The position numbers were made by a program, and so were the translations under genes. Under the pieces are notes generated by a model that was given only the letters and a program-made list of their open reading frames with translations, was not told the origin of the DNA and ran no database searches. Of a stretch of DNA of 64,000 nt, positions 38,075-46,827 are shown piece by piece. Position 1 is the first letter of the stretch. The number at the start of each line of letters is the position of its first letter. Source of the DNA: Geodermatophilus sp. DSM 44513 (GTDB lineage: Bacteria > Actinomycetota > Actinomycetes > Mycobacteriales > Geodermatophilaceae); assembly GCF_032460525.1 (NCBI RefSeq), contig NZ_CP135963.1, forward strand, positions 1,736,001-1,800,000, in the 5' to 3' direction.

Positions 38075-38601
38075 CGGGCCTCCACCGCCTCGTCCAGGAC
38101 CGCGTCCTGGTCCCGCTCGGGGCCGTCCCCGACCTCGGCAGCGGTGCCGGCGGTCAGCCGCAGCAGCTCGTCGTAGGTGGTCGGGAACACCGCGTGCGGG
38201 TGGCCGGCGGCGGCCCACACCCGGTCGTGGCGGGCCAGCTCGACGTCGACCAGCGTGCCGATCGGCGCGGGGTGCCCGACCGGGGCCACCCCGCCGATCG
38301 GCTGGCCGGTGTGCCGGCGCACGAAGTCCGCCGTCGCCCGGCGCACCTCGCGGACACCGAGCAGCGCGGCGACCCGGCCGACGTCGACCCGGTGCGCGCC
38401 GCTGGTCAGCACCAGCAGCGGTGCGCCGTCGACGTCGAACACCAGGCTGTTGGCGATGGCCCCCCTCGGCACGCCGAGCTCCTGCGCGGCCTCGGCGGCG
38501 GTGCGGGCGCTGCCGGAGAGCTCGCGCACCCGCCCCGCGGCGCCGGCCTCGGCCAGGAGCGCGGAGATGGCGGCGACCCGGGGGTGCTGCGGGGCGTCCA
38601 C
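38071..38601 (-). CDS. YbaK/EbsC-type aminoacyl-tRNA deacylase-like protein
   Basis: The 176-residue protein has the YbaK fold pattern ARTAAEAAQELGV, IANSLVFDVDGAPLLVLTSG and VGHPAPIGTLVDVEL. Members hydrolyse mischarged tRNA such as Cys-tRNA(Pro). GTG 38601 is preferred because GGGAGGA lies 7 nt upstream; the 35-residue extension to 38706 looks unlike the family. It heads the operon that continues into the carotenoid module. Confidence 0.82.
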   Translation of the reverse strand: MDAPQHPRVAAISALLAEAGAAGRVRELSGSARTAAEAAQELGVPRGAIANSLVFDVDGAPLLVLTSGAHRVDVGRVAALLGVREVRRATADFVRRHTGQPIGGVAPVGHPAPIGTLVDVELARHDRVWAAAGHPHAVFPTTYDELLRLTAGTAAEVGDGPERDQDAVLDEAVEAR

Positions 38602-38723
38602 GACGGCATCCTCCCACTCCGCGCCGCACTCGGCCGCCCCCGCCCGGGCGGGACCCCCTGGTCCCGCGGCGACCGGGCGGGCACCCTCGGCGGCCGGGCG
38701 GGACACCGGCGGGCGGAGGTGCG

Positions 38724-39623
38724 GTGCAGCTGCGTGAGCTGGAGTACCTGGTCGCGCTCGCCGACGAGGGCTCCTTCACCCGGGCCGCGGCCCGCTGCTG
38801 GGTGTCCCAGCAGGCGCTGTCGCGGGCGGTCGCCGCGCTGGAGCGCCGGCTCGGCGTCCTGCTCGTCGTCCGGCGGGCCCGCGGCTGCTCGCTCACCCCG
38901 GCCGGGAGCCGGCTGGTGGCCGCCGCCCGCCCCCTGCTCCGGGACGCCGACGCGCTCACCGGGCTGGCCCGCGGGCTGGCCGGGGACCCCACGGGTGGGC
39001 GCCTGCTGCGGATCGGGGTGCTGCTCGACGGCCTGGGCGCGCGCACCCCGCCGGTGGTCGCCGCCTTCCGCGCGGCCTGGCCCGGCTGGCGGGTGGCCGT
39101 CCGGCGCGTGCAGCCCAGCGACCTGCCCGGCGTGCTGCTCTCCGGTGAGGTCGACGCCGTCCTGCTGCACGGCCCGTGCACCGACCCGAGGGTGGCCGTC
39201 GTCCCCCTGTTCCGGGAGGGGCGGGCGGTGGCGCTGTCGGCGGCCGACCCGAGGGCCGACGCGGCGGCGCTGTCCGTGCAGGACCTGCTGACCCTCCCCG
39301 CCCGCGCCCGCCGCGCGGGCATCGACCCCGGGTGGGAGGGGGTGTTCACGCTGCGCGCCGAGCGCGGCGGGGAGGAACCGGAGCGGGTGGGGGAACCGGC
39401 GGGTTCCCTGGAGGAGCTGCTGTGGGCCATCTCGGTCGACCGGCTCTTCCTCACCGTGCCGCAGCACGTGGCCACCAGCCACCCCGGCGCGGCCTACGGC
39501 GTCACCTACGTGCCGGTGCCCGACGCCGAGCCGGTGACCTTCGCGGTCGCGCACCGCCGCACCGACCGGCGGCCGCACGTCGGCGCCTTCGTGCAGCTGG
39601 CCCGGTCGGTCGCGGGGAGCTGA
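38724..39623 (+). CDS. LysR family transcriptional regulator
   Basis: The 299-residue protein has the LysR helix-turn-helix LRELEYLVALADEGSFTRAAARCWVSQQALSRAVAALE at its N-terminus, then a co-inducer domain. It is divergent to the YbaK gene by 122 nt, so that operon is a candidate target. GTG 38724 has GGAGG 4 nt upstream. The downstream epoxide hydrolase gene is in the same direction after 144 nt. Confidence 0.88.
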   Translation: MQLRELEYLVALADEGSFTRAAARCWVSQQALSRAVAALERRLGVLLVVRRARGCSLTPAGSRLVAAARPLLRDADALTGLARGLAGDPTGGRLLRIGVLLDGLGARTPPVVAAFRAAWPGWRVAVRRVQPSDLPGVLLSGEVDAVLLHGPCTDPRVAVVPLFREGRAVALSAADPRADAAALSVQDLLTLPARARRAGIDPGWEGVFTLRAERGGEEPERVGEPAGSLEELLWAISVDRLFLTVPQHVATSHPGAAYGVTYVPVPDAEPVTFAVAHRRTDRRPHVGAFVQLARSVAGS

Positions 39624-39767
39624 CCCACAACCAGGAGGTGTTGGACGGCGGTGGGCGCGCGCCCCGACGCTGTGGCCCTGGACGGCCGGACGGCCGGACG
39701 GCACCGGGACGTCGGGACGCCGCGCACCCGCCCGCCCGTCCGTCCCCCCGACGACAGGAGGTCCCCC

Positions 39768-40970
39768 GTGAGCGTCACCCCGTTCACCGTCGACGTGCCC
39801 CGGGCCGTGCTCGACGACCTCGCCGACCGGCTCCGCGGCACCCGCTGGCCCGACGACCTCGAGGGCGCCGAGCCCTGGTCCTACGGCGTGGACCCGCACT
39901 GGCTGCGCGGCGTCGTCCGGTACTGGCTGGAGGAGTACGACTGGCCCGCGCAGCAGGCCCGGCTCAACGAGCACGAGCACGTCCGGGTCGACGGCCTCAC
40001 CGGGGTCCCGGCGGCCGAGGGGCTGGCGGTGCACGCCGTCGTCCGGCGGGCTGCGCGCACCGACGGCGCGCCCGCCCCGCTGCCGCTGGTGCTGCTGCAC
40101 GGCTGGCCCAGCTCCTTCGTGCAGATGCTGCCGGTGCTGCCGCTGCTGGCCGACCCGGCCGCGCACGGCGAGGCGGCCGGGGACGCCTTCGACGTCGTCG
40201 CGCTGTCGCTGCCCGGCTACGGCTTCTCCGACCGGCCGCGCCGCCCGGGGATGGACGTCGCCGCGATCGCCCACGTCGTCGTCCAGGTGATGGAGCAGCT
40301 CGGGTACCCGCGCTTCGCCGTCCGGGGCAGCGACCTGGGGGCGGGGGTGGCCCAACAGCTCGCGCTGACCTCCCCCGACCGGCTCGTCGGGCTGCACCTG
40401 TCGGGCACCAACCCCTACCTGGGCTGGGTGCCCGAGGACCTGTCGGAGGCCGAGCAGGAGTTCGTGCGCCGCGCCCAGGAGTGGAACGCCACCGAGATGG
40501 CCTATGCGATGGAGCACTCCAGCAAGCCGCAGACCCTCGCGCACGCGCTCACCGACTCCCCGGCGGGCATGGCCGCCTGGGTGCTGGAGAAGTTCCACCG
40601 GTGGACCGACGGCGACCTGGAACAGGTGTACGCGCTGGACGACCTGCTGACCAACCTCACCGTCTACTGGGTGACCGGCACGATCGGCTCGTCCATCCGG
40701 CTGTACGCCGAGACCGCGCGCAGCACGAGCGCCGCGTGGGGCCGGGTCGAGGTGCCCACCGGGATGGCGATGTCCGGGGCCGACATGTTCCCCACCCCGC
40801 GGGAGTGGGTCGAGCGCTCGTACGCGGTGACCTCCTGGACCGAGCTGCCCCGCGGCGGGCACTTCCTGGAGTGGGAGGTGCCCGAGCTGGTCGCAGCGGA
40901 CGTGCGCGCCTTCTTCCGCGGCCTGCGGGAGGGGGCGCGGCCGGCGGGGGAGACCCGGGCGGGCCGCTGA
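39768..40970 (+). CDS. epoxide hydrolase (N-terminal EHN domain, alpha/beta fold)
   Basis: The 400-residue protein starts with the EHN domain (TVDVPRAVLDDLADRLRGTRWPDD). The hydrolase domain follows with the oxyanion motif HGWPSS, the nucleophile Asp in GSDLGAGV and the catalytic His in GGHFLEWE. It opens epoxides to diols. AGGAGG lies 7 nt upstream of GTG 39768. The gap before it holds short GGACGGCC repeats at 39679-39700. Confidence 0.9.
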   Translation: MSVTPFTVDVPRAVLDDLADRLRGTRWPDDLEGAEPWSYGVDPHWLRGVVRYWLEEYDWPAQQARLNEHEHVRVDGLTGVPAAEGLAVHAVVRRAARTDGAPAPLPLVLLHGWPSSFVQMLPVLPLLADPAAHGEAAGDAFDVVALSLPGYGFSDRPRRPGMDVAAIAHVVVQVMEQLGYPRFAVRGSDLGAGVAQQLALTSPDRLVGLHLSGTNPYLGWVPEDLSEAEQEFVRRAQEWNATEMAYAMEHSSKPQTLAHALTDSPAGMAAWVLEKFHRWTDGDLEQVYALDDLLTNLTVYWVTGTIGSSIRLYAETARSTSAAWGRVEVPTGMAMSGADMFPTPREWVERSYAVTSWTELPRGGHFLEWEVPELVAADVRAFFRGLREGARPAGETRAGR

Positions 40971-41159
40971 GCTGCGGGAACCGTCGGTTCCCGTCGCCAG
41001 AGTGCTGACCAGGTCATCCGGGCTGCGCTCGGGGCTCTGCGGCGTGACGAGCGGCGCCGGATCGCGGCGGCGGAGGCCCGTGCGGTCAGGGAGGACCCAC
41101 TCGACCTGGCCGAGGTCCGGGCGATCCAGCAGGAGATGGCCGCGCTCCGTGAGGGGTGA
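40971..41159 (+). pseudogene. remnant of a CopG/MazE-like antitoxin gene
   Basis: The frame ADQVIRAALGALRRDERRR followed by an acidic helix ending AIQQEMAALREG looks like the C-terminal half of a ribbon-helix-helix antitoxin. No start codon or N-terminal DNA-binding strand precedes it, because the frame runs directly from the epoxide hydrolase stop. The 5' end seems deleted. Confidence 0.5.
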
Positions 41160-41310
41160 GGTGTACCGGCTGCCGGCTGCCGGCTCGTGGCAGGGGCCAT
41201 GCGCAGCGTGGTCGGCGGTACGCGGTCGTGTCGGCGAGCCTGCCGGACTCCTCACGCTGGCGGAGATGGAACGCGTGGACGAGGCGCTCGTCCTGGTCCT
41301 GGACCTGTAG
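41149..41310 (+). pseudogene. remnant of a MazF/PemK-like toxin gene
   Basis: GTG 41149 opens VRGEVYRLP, the family start, and overlaps the antitoxin stop as in MazEF pairs. The frame ends LLTLAEMERVDEALVLVLDL, like the MazF C-terminus. The product is only 53 residues instead of about 110. The expected GRRYAVVSASL strand lies in another frame at about 41210-41245. An internal deletion and frameshift have destroyed the gene. Confidence 0.55.
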
Positions 41311-41461
41311 CCGACGGATCCTCGTCCTGCGCCGGGAGGTGCAGCCGCGGCTCGGCCGGAGGTGCCCCGGCGGCGTCCGCGGAGTGGTCCGGCCCCGTGT
41401 CCGTGCAGGTGGCAGCGGTCCCCCTGGGCCCTGGCCGCGTGCCGTTCTGTCGTAGGTCCGC

Positions 41462-41490
41462 TTGACGATGTCGGCGGTGTCGGGTCTACT
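41462..41490 (+). promoter_or_regulatory. promoter of the dnaE2 operon
   Basis: TTGACG at 41462-41467 and TCTACT at 41485-41490 are 17 nt apart, a good sigma-70-like spacing. The LexA box begins 10 nt after the -10 element, so LexA would cover the start site. Confidence 0.55.
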
Positions 41491-41499
41491 CGACACCGT

Positions 41500-41515
41500 T
41501 CGAACACGTGTTCGA
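41500..41515. promoter_or_regulatory. LexA (SOS) box
   Basis: TCGAACACGTGTTCGA is a perfect match to the actinobacterial SOS consensus TCGAAC-N4-GTTCGA and a full palindrome. It lies about 94 nt upstream of the DUF6504 gene that heads the dnaE2 operon. Confidence 0.88.
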
Positions 41516-41608
41516 GCAACGCCGGCCTCCTGCCGCACCCGGGTCCTTCCCCACCCGGTGCGGCGGGCCGGGGCCGGTGGGGCGGCGGGGAGCGGTGGGG
41601 AGTCAGTC

Positions 41609-41920
41609 ATGGGCCGGGTGCTGAGCGGGGTCGGCGAGGAGGTCCGGGTCGAGCGCGGCGCGCTGGGCCCGGCGCAGTTCTGGCGCGGACAGTCGCGCTA
41701 CGTCGTGGGTGAGCTGCTCGACTCCTGGGTGGAGACCGCCCCGTGGTGGCGCCACGGCGCCGCGGGCACCGGCGCGTCGGCCGAGCTGGTCGCCACCCGC
41801 GAGGTGTGGCGGGTCGAGGCGGTCCGGGCCGGCCGGTCGCGGATGAGCTTCGCCGGCGTCTACGACCTCAGCTGGGAGTCGACGGACAACCGCTGGTCGC
41901 TCGTGCGGGTGCACGACTGA
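41609..41920 (+). CDS. DUF6504 family protein
   Basis: The 103-residue protein shows the family pattern: FWRGQSRYVVGELLDSWVE, then W and strands ending SWESTDNRWSLVRVHD. Members are usually found beside translesion polymerase genes (imuB, dnaE2). ATG 41609 has GGGGAG 6 nt upstream and follows the SOS box, so DNA-damage induction is likely. The stop overlaps the next start (TGATG). Confidence 0.72.
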   Translation: MGRVLSGVGEEVRVERGALGPAQFWRGQSRYVVGELLDSWVETAPWWRHGAAGTGASAELVATREVWRVEAVRAGRSRMSFAGVYDLSWESTDNRWSLVRVHD

Positions 41921-42402
41921 TGGGAGCCGTCCGCGTCATGGCCGACCAGCTGCCCCTGCCCCCGGCGCTGCCCCAGGCCGCCCGCCAGCTGCTCGACCAG
42001 GCCTCCCGGGCGCTGGCCGAGGCGGCGGCGAGCGCCGACGCCCGGCAGCGCTACGCCACCGCCCACCTCGGCGCGCTGCGGGCCGCCGCGGCGGTGCTGG
42101 CCGCCCGCACCCGGCCGGAGTCCGGCCGGCGCCGCCCGCGCAGCGCCTGGGTGCTGCTCGGCCAGGTCGCCCCCGAGTTGGGGGAGTGGGCCACCTTCTT
42201 CGCCGCCGGGGCGGCCAAGCGGGCCGCGGCCGAGGCGGGGCTGTCCCGGGCGGTCACCGACCGCGAGGCCGACGACCTCGTCCGCGACGTGCGGGCGTTC
42301 CTCACCGTCGTGGATGCCACCCTGGGCAGCACGTCGCCGCCGGAGTCGCCGCGGCGGGCCCGTCCCCGGGTGGTCGGCGGCTCCGCCCGGAACGGGCGGT
42401 GA
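41920..42402 (+). CDS. SAV_6107-like HEPN domain protein
   Basis: The 160-residue helical protein reads ALPQAARQLLDQASRALAEAAASADARQRYATAHLGALRAAAAVLA and resembles the SAV_6107 HEPN group of actinobacteria. A canonical R-x4-H nuclease motif is not obvious. The ATG at 41920 is coupled to the upstream stop; ATG 41938 is an alternative. It overlaps the polymerase gene by GTGA, placing it in the SOS operon. Confidence 0.7.
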   Translation: MGAVRVMADQLPLPPALPQAARQLLDQASRALAEAAASADARQRYATAHLGALRAAAAVLAARTRPESGRRRPRSAWVLLGQVAPELGEWATFFAAGAAKRAAAEAGLSRAVTDREADDLVRDVRAFLTVVDATLGSTSPPESPRRARPRVVGGSARNGR

Positions 42403-45400
42403 CCGACCCCTTCGTCCACCTCCACGTCGCCTCCGGCTACTCCCTGCGGTACGGGGCCAACCACCCCGCGGACCTGGTCCAGCGGGCGGTCGAGCACGGC
42501 ATGCGGGCGCTGGCGCTCACCGACCGCGACGGGCTCTACGGCGCGGTCAAGTTCGCCCTCGCCTGCCGGGCGGCCGACGTGCGACCGCTGTTCGGGGTGG
42601 ACCTGGCGGTGACGTCCTCGGTGGACACGGCCGTCCCGCCGCCGCTGGCCCCGGTCGTCGGCGGCACGCACTCGGCGCAGCGGGCGCAAGCCCGCCGGCC
42701 GGACCCGCCTGCCTCCGGCGGTACCGGACGCCGGTCGCCGGCCCGCGGCGGGGCGGCCGTGGACCCGCGGCGGCCGCGGGTCACCTTCCTCGCCCGGGAC
42801 GGCGCCGGCTGGCGGTCGCTGTGCCGGCTGACCAGCGCGACGCACCTGCGCGGCACCCGCGGGGAGCCGGTGGGCTCGCTGGCGCTGGCCGCCGAGCACG
42901 CTCCCGGGCTGGTGGCCCTGCTGGGCCCGGACTCCCCGGTCGGCCGGGCGCTGGCCGCCGGCCGGGCCGACCTGGCCGCCGCCCGGCTGTCGGCCTGGCG
43001 CGCGGTGTTCGGGCCCGGGTCGCTGGTGCTCGAGGTCGTGCACCACCGCGGCCGGGGGGACCGCTCCCGGGCGCAGGCGCTGCTGCGCTTCGCCGCGGCG
43101 GAGGGCGTGCCAGTCGTGCTGACCAACGCCGTCCGCCACGTCGACGCCCTGGACGCGCCCACCGCCGACGTCCTGGACGCCGCCCGCCGGCTGGTGCCGC
43201 TGGACACCCGGCACGTCGACCGGCGCACCGCCGAGGGGTACCTGAAGTCGGGCAAGGAGATGGCCGAGGTCGCCGCGGACCTCGCCGGCCCCGACCGCGA
43301 TGCGGCGCTGCGGCTGCTGGAGCGCACCGCCCGGCTGGCCGAGCAGTGCGCCGTCGACGTCCGGGGCGACCTGGGCATCGGCACCGTGCGCCATCCGGAG
43401 CTGGACGTGGTGACCACCCCGGCCGAGCGGGGCCTGGGCCCCTCGGCGGTGCTGCGCGCCCGCTGCGAGGCCGGGCTGGGCCGGCGCGGCATGGCCGGCA
43501 CGGCGGAGGTGACCCGCCGGCTGGACGACGAGCTGGCCGTGATCGACTCCCTCGGCTACCCGTCCTACTTCCTCACCGTCGCCGACGTCGTCGACCTCAT
43601 CAAGGGCCTCGGGGTCCGGGCCGCGGCCCGGGGGTCGGGGGCCGGCAGCCTGGTCACCTACCTGCTGGGCATCTCCGACGTCGACCCGATGCGCTACGGC
43701 CTGCTGATGGAGCGCTTCCTCTCCCCGCTGCGCCACCAGCTGCCCGACGTCGACATCGACGTGGAGTCCGCCCGCCGGATGGAGGTCTACGACGCGGTGA
43801 TCGGCCGCTTCGGGGCGCACCGGGTCAGCTGCATCTCGATGATGGACACCTACCGGGTGCGGCACGCCGTCCGCGACGTCGGCGCCGCGCTCGGCCTGCC
43901 GCCGGCCGAGGTGGACGCGGTCGCCAAGGCCTTCCCGCACATCCGGGCCAGCCAGGTGCACGCCGCGCTCCGCGACCTCCCCGAGCTGCGGGCCAGCCGG
44001 CTGGGCTCCAAGCGCGGCGGCGGCACCGGCGACCTGGACCTGCTGTTCGACCTGGTCGCCCGGCTCGACGGGCTGCCCCGGCACATCGCGCTGCACCCGT
44101 GCGGGGTGCTGCTGTCCGACGCCACGCTGCTGGACCGCACCCCGGTGGAGAACAGCTACCTGGGCTACCCGATGAGCCAGTTCGACAAGGACGACGTCGA
44201 GGAGCTCGGGCTGCTCAAGCTGGACCTGCTGGGCATCCGCATGCAGTCGGCCATCGCGCACGCGCTCTCCGAAGTGCAGCGGGTGGACCACGAGCAGGTC
44301 GACATCGACGCCGTCCCGCGCGACGACCCGACGACCTTCGAGCTGATCCGCAGCACCCGGACGCTCGGCATGTTCCAGATCGAGTCGCCTGGCCAGCGCG
44401 AGCTGGTCGGCAAGTTCGGCCCGGAGTCCTTCGAGGACGTCGTCATCGACATCTCGCTGTTCCGGCCCGGGCCGGTGAAGAGCGACATGGTCACCCCGTT
44501 CCTGCTGGCGCGGAACGGCTGGCGGGACCCGGTCTACCCGCACCCCGACCTCGCCCCGTACCTGGAGCAGACCGCCGGGGTCGTCGTCTTCCACGAGCAG
44601 GTGCTGCAGATCGTCGCGCAGATGACCGGCTGCGACCTGGCCCAGGCCGACGAGGCGCGCCGCGCGCTGGGGGACCGGGAGCTGCACGCCGAGGTGCGCG
44701 CCTGGTTCATGCCCCTGGCGGTGGCGCGCTACCCGGTCGAGGTGGTCGAGCAGGTGTGGCAGGTGCTGGTCGCCTTCGGCTCCTTCGGCTTCTGCAAGGC
44801 CCACGCCGCCGCGTTCGCCCTGCCCACCTACCAGTCCGCGTGGCTGAAGACCCACCACCCGGCGGCCTTCCTCGCCGGGGTGCTCACCCACGACCCGGGC
44901 ATGTACCCCAAGCGGCTGATCCTCGACGACGCCCGCAACTTCGGCGTGCGCGTGCTGGGCCTGGACGTCAACGCCTCGACCGGCACCTACCGGGTGGAAC
45001 GGGTCGACCCCGGGGACGACGGCGAGGCGTGGACCCGGCCGGGGTGGATGCCGGCGGCCATGGCCGACCCCTCCCGCCACGGCATCCGGCTGTCCCTGGC
45101 CGACGTGAAGGGCATCTCCGCCGAGGAGGTCGACCGGATCGTGGCCGGGCAGCCCTACCGCTCGCTCGCCGACTTCTGGCAGCGCGCGTCGGTGTCCCGG
45201 CCGGTGGTGGAGCGGTTGGTGCTGGCCGGCGGGTTCGACTCCCTCTACGGCTTCGGCGTCCGCGACCGGGAGGCCGGCCGGCCCACCCGCGGCCGCCACC
45301 AGGTCACCCGCCGCGACCTGCTGCTGCAGATCGGCGAGCTGGACCGCCTGCGTCGCAGCGACGCCCGCGTCGCCACCACCGGCCAGCTGAGCCTGGACCT

Positions 45401-46133
45401 GCTCGGGCTGGAGCTGCCGGAGGAGGAGACCGGACCGGCCTGGGCCCCCGGCAGCGGGCTGCCGGAGTTCACCGACGCCGAGCTGGTGCGCGCCGAGCTG
45501 GAGGTGCTCGGCCTGGACGCCAGCCGGCACGTCGTCGACTTCTACCGGCCGTTCCTCGCCGCGCTCGGCGCGGTGCCGGCGGGGGAGCTGCTCGGCAGCC
45601 GCAGCGGCGCCGAGGTGCTGGTCGCCGGGGTCAAGGTGGCCACCCAGACCCCGCCGATCCGCTCCGGCCGCCGGGTGGTGTTCGTGACCCTGGACGACGG
45701 GACCGGCTGCACCGACTCGACCTTCTTCGAGGACGCGCAGGGCCCCTACGCCGCCACCGTCTTCCACTCGTGGCTGCTGGTCGTCCGCGGGGTGCTGCGG
45801 CGCACCGGCCCGCGCGGGGTCTCCATCCGCGCCACCGGGGCCTGGGAGCTGCCGGCGCTGCACGAGGCGTGGGAGACCGGCGGGCTGGACGCGGTGGCCG
45901 AGCAGATGGCGGCGGCGGGGGAGTACACCGAGGACTCGATCGCCGGGGCGGCGGCCTCACGCGGGCCGCGGCCGGTCGTCGTCCGGCCGGTGCTGGTGCA
46001 CCCCACCGGGTTCCGGATGTCGCCCTACGCCGACGTCAAGCCCGCCGGGGAGGACGCGATGACCGTGGCCAGGCGCGATGCCGGCGCCCCGCGCAAGCTG
46101 TGGCACTCCAGCCCGGGCAGCTCCGGCCACTGA
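42399..46133 (+). CDS. dnaE2: DnaE2-type error-prone DNA polymerase III alpha subunit
   Basis: The 1244-residue C-family polymerase has an N-terminal PHP domain (FVHLHVASGYSLRYGAN, ALALTDRDGLYG) interrupted by a Pro/Arg-rich insertion near residues 85-130. The palm follows with AARGSGAGSLVTYLLGISDVDPMRY and the catalytic aspartates in LPDVDIDVES. Then come SPGQRELVGKF, the fingers, a helix-hairpin-helix region and an OB fold near the end. DnaE2 does SOS mutagenesis, normally with ImuA' and ImuB, which are absent here. The GTG start is coupled to the HEPN gene. Confidence 0.88.
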   Translation: MTDPFVHLHVASGYSLRYGANHPADLVQRAVEHGMRALALTDRDGLYGAVKFALACRAADVRPLFGVDLAVTSSVDTAVPPPLAPVVGGTHSAQRAQARRPDPPASGGTGRRSPARGGAAVDPRRPRVTFLARDGAGWRSLCRLTSATHLRGTRGEPVGSLALAAEHAPGLVALLGPDSPVGRALAAGRADLAAARLSAWRAVFGPGSLVLEVVHHRGRGDRSRAQALLRFAAAEGVPVVLTNAVRHVDALDAPTADVLDAARRLVPLDTRHVDRRTAEGYLKSGKEMAEVAADLAGPDRDAALRLLERTARLAEQCAVDVRGDLGIGTVRHPELDVVTTPAERGLGPSAVLRARCEAGLGRRGMAGTAEVTRRLDDELAVIDSLGYPSYFLTVADVVDLIKGLGVRAAARGSGAGSLVTYLLGISDVDPMRYGLLMERFLSPLRHQLPDVDIDVESARRMEVYDAVIGRFGAHRVSCISMMDTYRVRHAVRDVGAALGLPPAEVDAVAKAFPHIRASQVHAALRDLPELRASRLGSKRGGGTGDLDLLFDLVARLDGLPRHIALHPCGVLLSDATLLDRTPVENSYLGYPMSQFDKDDVEELGLLKLDLLGIRMQSAIAHALSEVQRVDHEQVDIDAVPRDDPTTFELIRSTRTLGMFQIESPGQRELVGKFGPESFEDVVIDISLFRPGPVKSDMVTPFLLARNGWRDPVYPHPDLAPYLEQTAGVVVFHEQVLQIVAQMTGCDLAQADEARRALGDRELHAEVRAWFMPLAVARYPVEVVEQVWQVLVAFGSFGFCKAHAAAFALPTYQSAWLKTHHPAAFLAGVLTHDPGMYPKRLILDDARNFGVRVLGLDVNASTGTYRVERVDPGDDGEAWTRPGWMPAAMADPSRHGIRLSLADVKGISAEEVDRIVAGQPYRSLADFWQRASVSRPVVERLVLAGGFDSLYGFGVRDREAGRPTRGRHQVTRRDLLLQIGELDRLRRSDARVATTGQLSLDLLGLELPEEETGPAWAPGSGLPEFTDAELVRAELEVLGLDASRHVVDFYRPFLAALGAVPAGELLGSRSGAEVLVAGVKVATQTPPIRSGRRVVFVTLDDGTGCTDSTFFEDAQGPYAATVFHSWLLVVRGVLRRTGPRGVSIRATGAWELPALHEAWETGGLDAVAEQMAAAGEYTEDSIAGAAASRGPRPVVVRPVLVHPTGFRMSPYADVKPAGEDAMTVARRDAGAPRKLWHSSPGSSGH

Positions 46134-46137
46134 AGCA

Positions 46138-46191
46138 GGGCCCCCTCTCCCCACTCCTCGCTCCGCTCGGCGTGGGACCCGGGAGGGAGCC
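46138..46191 (+). repeat. dispersed palindromic element, copy F (divergent)
   Basis: GGGCCCCCTCTCC and GGGAGGGAGCC flank CTCGCTCCGCTCGG. It is less similar than other copies but has the same place, 4 nt after a stop codon, and the same architecture. Confidence 0.55.
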
Positions 46192-46193
46192 GT

Positions 46194-46248
46194 CGCTGTA
46201 CCCCGGTGGCCCGTCACCGGCCCGGGTGTGGGCGACCTGGGTACAGCG
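46194..46248. terminator. three-part hairpin after dnaE2
   Basis: CGCTGTACCC and GGGTACAGCG form a perfect 10-bp outer stem over a 35-nt loop. An inner hairpin CCGGTG/CACCGG (46203-46220) shares its first base with the outer stem. It may end dnaE2 transcription or bind a regulator of the next gene. Confidence 0.45.
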
Positions 46249-46355
46249 GTCCGCCCACGGTCCGGGTGCCCGCAGCGGATCGGCGCGCCCGCCCACCGAT
46301 GAGTTCGGTGTGCCGCCGACGTCTACCCGGCACACCACCGAGGAAGGAGCCCCCC

Positions 46356-46826
46356 GTGCCCACGCAGATCCCGTGCCTGTGGTTCGACGGCCAGGCCGAG
46401 CAGGCCGCGCAGCACTACACCTCGATCTTCCCCAACTCCTCCATCGGCGAGGTGACCCGCTACGGGCCGGGCATGCCCGCGCCCGAGGGTGGCGTCATGA
46501 CCGTGGCCTTCACCCTCGACGGCCAGGACTACGTCGCGCTCAACGGCGGCCCGGAGTTCCGGTTCACCGAGGCGGTGTCCTTCCAGATCGCCTGCCGCGA
46601 CCAGGAGGAGGCCGACCACTACTGGACCCGGCTGACCGAGGGCGGTGAGGAGAGCCAGTGCGGCTGGCTCAAGGACCGCTTCGGCGTCTCCTGGCAGGTC
46701 GTCCCCACCGACCTGCCCGCCCTGCTCGGCGACCCCGACCCCGACCGCGCCCGCCGGGCCAGCGAGGCGATGATGCGGATGCGCCGCATCGACCTCGCCG
46801 AGATCCGCCGGGCCGCCGACGGGTGA
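46356..46826 (+). CDS. VOC superfamily protein (PhnB / 3-demethylubiquinone methyltransferase-like)
   Basis: The 156-residue protein has IPCLWFDGQAEQAAQHYTSIFPNSS, VAFTLDGQDYVALNGGPEF and CGWLKDRFGVSWQVVP, the standard pattern of this glyoxalase-fold family. The biochemical role is unknown. GTG 46356 has AGGAAGGAG 6 nt upstream. Confidence 0.88.
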   Translation: MPTQIPCLWFDGQAEQAAQHYTSIFPNSSIGEVTRYGPGMPAPEGGVMTVAFTLDGQDYVALNGGPEFRFTEAVSFQIACRDQEEADHYWTRLTEGGEESQCGWLKDRFGVSWQVVPTDLPALLGDPDPDRARRASEAMMRMRRIDLAEIRRAADG

Positions 46827-46827
46827 A

